Position numbers and translations under genes: made by a program. From an uncultured Alphaproteobacteria bacterium (GTDB taxonomy: Bacteria > Pseudomonadota > Alphaproteobacteria > RF32 > CAG-239), in the NCBI GenBank assembly GCA_944391465.1, contig CALXTS010000005.1:1-64000 (forward strand): DNA of 64,000 bases, read 5' to 3'. Below are positions 60,886 to 64,000 of the stretch, in pieces. Positions within the stretch are counted from its first letter, which is position 1; each line of letters starts with the position of its first letter. The notes beneath the pieces are model-generated. The model saw only the letters and a list, made by a program, of their open reading frames with translations, was not told where the DNA came from and did no database searches.

Positions 60886-61994
60886 AGCCCCAACCCTTCA
60901 CAAATAACGGTAATAATTCCGGTTATGACAATCATCCAGACAATTGAGGAAACGACGGCTTTAGTTGTGGCAACGCCGACGCTATCGGCATTTCTGCCAC
61001 AGTTAATTCCGTAATAACATCCGCATAGCGCAATGATATAGCCAAAAACGAGCCCGTGAAACACACCGACTAAAAAGTTTTTTAACCCGAAGGCATTCCA
61101 AGCATATTTCCAATATTCTTCTGGGGCAATATCCAACATAACAACGCCGACAAACGCACCTCCAAGCATTCCGACAAAATCAGCCAGCATTGTCAACAAC
61201 GGCATAGCAATAACTAAAGCACAAAGTCGAGGCAAAACCAAAAAATCGGTAATCGGGATTCCCATCGTTTTAAGCGCATCAATTTCTTCATTAACCTGCA
61301 TGGTTCCGATAGTTGCCGCATAAGACGCTCCTGTGCGGCCGGCCATAATAATACCGGCCATGATTGCACCCATAATTCGAATCATTCCGATAGTAACCAA
61401 ACTAGCAACGTAAATTTGAGCACCAAAATCTTTAAGTTGAATAGCTCCGACAAAAGCCAAAATCAAGCCAACCATAAAACTGATAAGAGATACAATCCCG
61501 ATAGCTTTCGGTCCACAAGCATCAAGAGCAAATAAAAAGTCAACCGGACGCATAATGGCTTTATGTGATATTAAACGAATAAAAGACTTTGTTGCATCGG
61601 AGATAAAAGAACATCCGCGATTAAAGGCATTCCATACTATAAGAGATAGATGTCCGATTTCTGTAAAAAAGTCTTCTTTTGTTTCTTTAGGTAAAGTTGG
61701 TTTTCTATCTACGGTAAGAGCAAGTTGTAACATGTGTTTCAAATCATTAGGAAGAGAAACAAAGTCAAACTTAATATTTTTGTGTTCGGCAGCTTTTGCA
61801 ATCTGGAATAGAACCGAGAGCAAACTGGAATCCCAAAGAGTTAAATTGGTCGTTTCGATTTTAACGGATTTTATGTTTGAGTTTGCAATAAAAGAAAGAA
61901 GGCTCTCAAGTTTTTGCGGAGAATCAAAGTTAAGATAATCTCCTTTTAAAAATAACAGCAAAATGCCATCTGACTCTTTGAAATCCAAATTCAT
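60882..61994 (-). CDS. STAS-MlaE fusion permease (second MCE system)
   Basis: 370 residues. An N-terminal STAS-like domain of about 95 residues (ESDGILLLFLKGDYLNFDSPQKLESLL..., LWDSSLLSVLFQIAKAAEHK) is fused to an MlaE permease with VGLILAFVGAIQL, MAGIIMAGRTGASYAATIGTMQVNEEIDALKTMGI and KAVVSSIVWMIVITGI. In E. coli the STAS part is a separate protein (MlaB). First gene of this four-gene operon; AAGGA before the ATG. Confidence 0.92.
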   Translation of the reverse strand: MNLDFKESDGILLLFLKGDYLNFDSPQKLESLLSFIANSNIKSVKIETTNLTLWDSSLLSVLFQIAKAAEHKNIKFDFVSLPNDLKHMLQLALTVDRKPTLPKETKEDFFTEIGHLSLIVWNAFNRGCSFISDATKSFIRLISHKAIMRPVDFLFALDACGPKAIGIVSLISFMVGLILAFVGAIQLKDFGAQIYVASLVTIGMIRIMGAIMAGIIMAGRTGASYAATIGTMQVNEEIDALKTMGIPITDFLVLPRLCALVIAMPLLTMLADFVGMLGGAFVGVVMLDIAPEEYWKYAWNAFGLKNFLVGVFHGLVFGYIIALCGCYYGINCGRNADSVGVATTKAVVSSIVWMIVITGIITVICEGLGL

Positions 61995-62135
61995 AGTTTT
62001 TCCTTAAAGACACTAACTTGACGGTAAAGAATATTTTATAAAAAGTCAATTAAAAGCAAATATAATATCTGCTTTTTAGTATGTATAATCCAAAACGCAA
62101 AAAAGAAGAGATGTTGCTAAGAAATTATCTTAAAA

Positions 62136-62211
62136 TGGTGGAGCCAGGGAGGATCGAACTCCCGACCTGTTGATTGCGAACCAACCGCTCTCCCAACTGA
62201 GCTATGACCCC
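62136..62211 (-). tRNA. tRNA-Ala (anticodon CGC)
   Basis: Minus-strand cloverleaf. Acceptor GGGGTCA/TGGCTCC has the G3-U70 pair that marks alanine tRNA. Anticodon stem GTTGG/TCAAC encloses TTCGCAA, anticodon CGC (Ala). T loop TTCGATC; discriminator A and CCA are encoded. Confidence 0.95.
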
Positions 62212-62218
62212 ATTTTAA

Positions 62219-62247
62219 TCAAAAAACCGCTAGCAATCGCAGCGGTT
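62219..62247 (-). terminator. Terminator between the tRNA-Ala genes
   Basis: On the minus strand AACCGCT and AGCGGTT form a stem with a nine-base loop, followed by TTTTTT. It would end the upstream tRNA-Ala(GGC) transcript before the CGC copy. Confidence 0.72.
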
Positions 62248-62255
62248 CAAAAAAA

Positions 62256-62331
<76 letters not shown>

Positions 62332-62422
62332 GATAACTGATAGGAAATTATCTAATCTGATATCAGATGTCAATAATATTTTTAATATTTTTACCAAATA
62401 ACAAAGATTAATCAGCAAAGAA

Positions 62423-62893
62423 TTAAGAATCTGCAGAGTAGCGTTTGGAAAAACCGCTTTTGCATCCTAAAGCCCAACTCATAATTAATTCTTTTTCATT
62501 TGTTAAAGTATCGGTCCTTTCAGCAATAATCTTAAAATCATTTTTCTGATAAAAAGATATTGCCGGTAGATTTTTCACATAAACTTTTAGGCACAGATGA
62601 GAATATTTTTTTCGGATAAAAGAGAGTAATTTACTGCCGATTTTTTTTCTCTGAAAAGAAGGATCCACAAACAATGCCGCAATATAATTATTTTCTGTAA
62701 CACTAATAAAACCTTTAATTTTGCGTTTATCCTCAAAGACAAAAGTTTCGCTTTTAGGCAAATAAAAGTTTTGCATATTCTGGAGGTTATTTTTCCAATA
62801 AGCCGCATCAATAAAATGATGCGCTTTCAGAGAAGCGTCTAACCATAATTGCGCAGCTTTTTCAAATTCTTTTGCGTTTATTTTTCGAATCAT
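62423..62893 (-). CDS. GNAT-family N-acetyltransferase
   Basis: 156 residues. The acetyl-CoA binding loop appears as ALFVDPSFQRKKIGSKLLSFIRKKY at about 73-97, with the Q/R-x-x-G-x-G/A pattern in slightly altered form. LKVYVKNLPAISFYQKNDFKII matches the last strand pair. Substrate unknown. It starts downstream of the parE terminator. Confidence 0.88.
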   Translation of the reverse strand: MIRKINAKEFEKAAQLWLDASLKAHHFIDAAYWKNNLQNMQNFYLPKSETFVFEDKRKIKGFISVTENNYIAALFVDPSFQRKKIGSKLLSFIRKKYSHLCLKVYVKNLPAISFYQKNDFKIIAERTDTLTNEKELIMSWALGCKSGFSKRYSADS

Positions 62894-62899
62894 CTTAAA

Positions 62900-62931
62900 A
62901 TAAAAACCCTCATTGCGTCCAACTGAGGGTT
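62900..62931 (-). terminator. Terminator after parE
   Basis: AACCCTCA at 62905-62912 pairs with TGAGGGTT at 62924-62931. On the minus strand a TTTTTATTTT run follows the stem. Confidence 0.85.
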
Positions 62932-62969
62932 ATTATAAATAAAAGATGTTAATATAATCCCAACAAAAA

Positions 62970-64000
62970 CTAAATATCCAAATCATCAACAAATTTAGCG
63001 CGTTCGATAATAAACTTAAAACGCAATTCGGGATTTTTACCCATTAATCTTTCCACTTGCCGCCGCGTTTCAAAGGCTTCTTCTTTGCCTTCTTCGGTAT
63101 TGGTGGAAGGAATCATAACGCGCAACAGCATGCGTTTTTTCTTATCCATGGTCGTTTCTTTGAGTTGTTGAGCGCTCATTTCTCCCAAACCTTTAAATCG
63201 ACTGATATCAGGCTTTTGATTTCCTTTAACGACTTTTGCCAAGATACGGTCTTTGTCTTCATCGTCAAGGGCATAGTAGTTGTTACCGCCAACAGCAATT
63301 TTATATAAGGGAGGTGTTGCAATAAAAAGATGTCCGTTTTCAATCAATTTAGGCATCTGCTGATAGAAGAAAGTCATTAATAAAGAGGCGATATGAGCAC
63401 CGTCAACATCGGCATCTGTCATAATGATAATTTTTTCGTAACGCAAATTATCCTCATTATAATGTTCTTTGACACCACACCCGAGAGCCTCGCACATATC
63501 CTTAATCTCTTGGTTTTGCATAATTTTATCAAGAGAAGCGCTGGCAACGTTCAAAATTTTTCCGCGCAAAGGTAAAATTGCTTGTGTCATGCGGTCGCGA
63601 CCCTGTTTGGCAGAACCGCCTGCGGAATCTCCCTCTACAATAAATATTTCTGTATCTTTGGTAGAGGTGTGAGAGCAATCGGCTAATTTTCCGGGTAATC
63701 GAAGTCTTTTAGTCGGACTTTTTCGATTTTGAACTTTTTCTTCTTTCTTTTTTTTGCGGAATTCAGCTCGTTCAATAACGTATTCAATTAAAGCCGAAGC
63801 ATTTTCAGGATCAGAAGACAGCCAATGGTCAAAAGAGTCTTTAACGGCAGATTCAACTAATCGAATAGCCTTTGTAGAGGTTAATTTATCTTTTGTTTGA
63901 CCTTGGAATTGAGGATCTCTGATGAATACGGAAAGCATGATGCAGGCATCGCTCAAAAAATCTTCAGCCGTGATTGCTGAAACTTTTTTAATGTTTGCCA
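62970..64000 (-). CDS. parE: DNA topoisomerase IV subunit B (C-terminal part)
   Basis: Partial: the frame is open at the window edge, leaving about 343 C-terminal residues. Toprim domain: EIFIVEGDSAGGSAKQGRDR with the catalytic Glu, IIMTDADVDGAHIASLL with the D-x-D metal site. LRLPGKLADCS, KILNVASASLDKI and the end ...FVDDLDI fit ParE better than GyrB. It decatenates daughter chromosomes with ParC. The true start is outside the window. Confidence 0.9.
   Translation of the reverse strand, partial: ANIKKVSAITAEDFLSDACIMLSVFIRDPQFQGQTKDKLTSTKAIRLVESAVKDSFDHWLSSDPENASALIEYVIERAEFRKKKKEEKVQNRKSPTKRLRLPGKLADCSHTSTKDTEIFIVEGDSAGGSAKQGRDRMTQAILPLRGKILNVASASLDKIMQNQEIKDMCEALGCGVKEHYNEDNLRYEKIIIMTDADVDGAHIASLLMTFFYQQMPKLIENGHLFIATPPLYKIAVGGNNYYALDDEDKDRILAKVVKGNQKPDISRFKGLGEMSAQQLKETTMDKKKRMLLRVMIPSTNTEEGKEEAFETRRQVERLMGKNPELRFKFIIERAKFVDDLDI

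Overview
The window reads as a piece of an AT-rich alphaproteobacterial chromosome. The signs are FliX (known only from alphaproteobacteria), an IalB-like periplasmic protein, a DksA that has lost its zinc cysteines, an RpoH with a full RpoH box, and the gene order mnmE-mnmG-rsmG-parA-parB preceded by rho, coaE and dnaQ. The low GC content, the many proteins of unknown function and the lack of transposons suggest an uncultured, possibly host-associated lineage. That last placement is inference and no species can be named from the sequence alone.

Layout. 1-9.6 kb: tRNA-Arg, rpmB, dnaB, two tandem UPF0260 genes, a YgjP-type metallopeptidase, a Bax-inhibitor-1 protein, a degenerate GGDEF protein, a kinase-like membrane protein with a membrane partner, and rpoH. 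9.6-18.8 kb: rluD, then a plus-strand run ending in a VirD4-type coupling ATPase, a colicin-like HNH nuclease and a SUKH-family immunity protein. This looks like a small type IV secretion-linked toxin/immunity locus. 18.8-27.4 kb: mostly minus-strand housekeeping genes (yacG, rng, maf, dksA, fliX, a pilin, a HAD phosphatase, dnaQ, coaE) with several envelope proteins between them.

27.4-27.9 kb is a 490-base AT-rich gap with a cluster of DnaA-box-like 9-mers and one TTAA-N7-TTAA motif. Hand counts suggest G exceeds C on the plus strand to its right and not to its left, so it is a candidate replication origin. To the right come rho, an unfamiliar module (42-codon membrane peptide, structured leader, ATP-grasp enzyme, aspartoacylase-type amidohydrolase), mnmE and mnmG, two tandem HD and two tandem PHP phosphohydrolase genes, rsmG, parA and parB. 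Two perfect parS sites and one near-perfect site lie inside mnmE, mnmG and rsmG.

42-64 kb: an SNase-domain protein, tsaE, a minimal HPr kinase, mlaEF, radA and cvpA on the plus strand. These are followed by ffs-dnaX-ybaB-recR (with an A9 slippage site in dnaX), a LpoA-like lipoprotein, rsmI-yraN, and an unidentified structured RNA with its own promoter and terminator ahead of an XRE regulator. The region ends with rlmN, an IalB-like gene, a CCA-adding enzyme, a four-gene MCE lipid-transport operon, two tRNA-Ala genes, a GNAT acetyltransferase and the 3' part of parE.

The points most worth a second look are the VirD4/HNH/SUKH operon, the peptide/ATP-grasp/amidohydrolase module, the structured RNA near 55.2 kb, and the origin/parS region. 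No CRISPR array, insertion sequence or prophage was seen.
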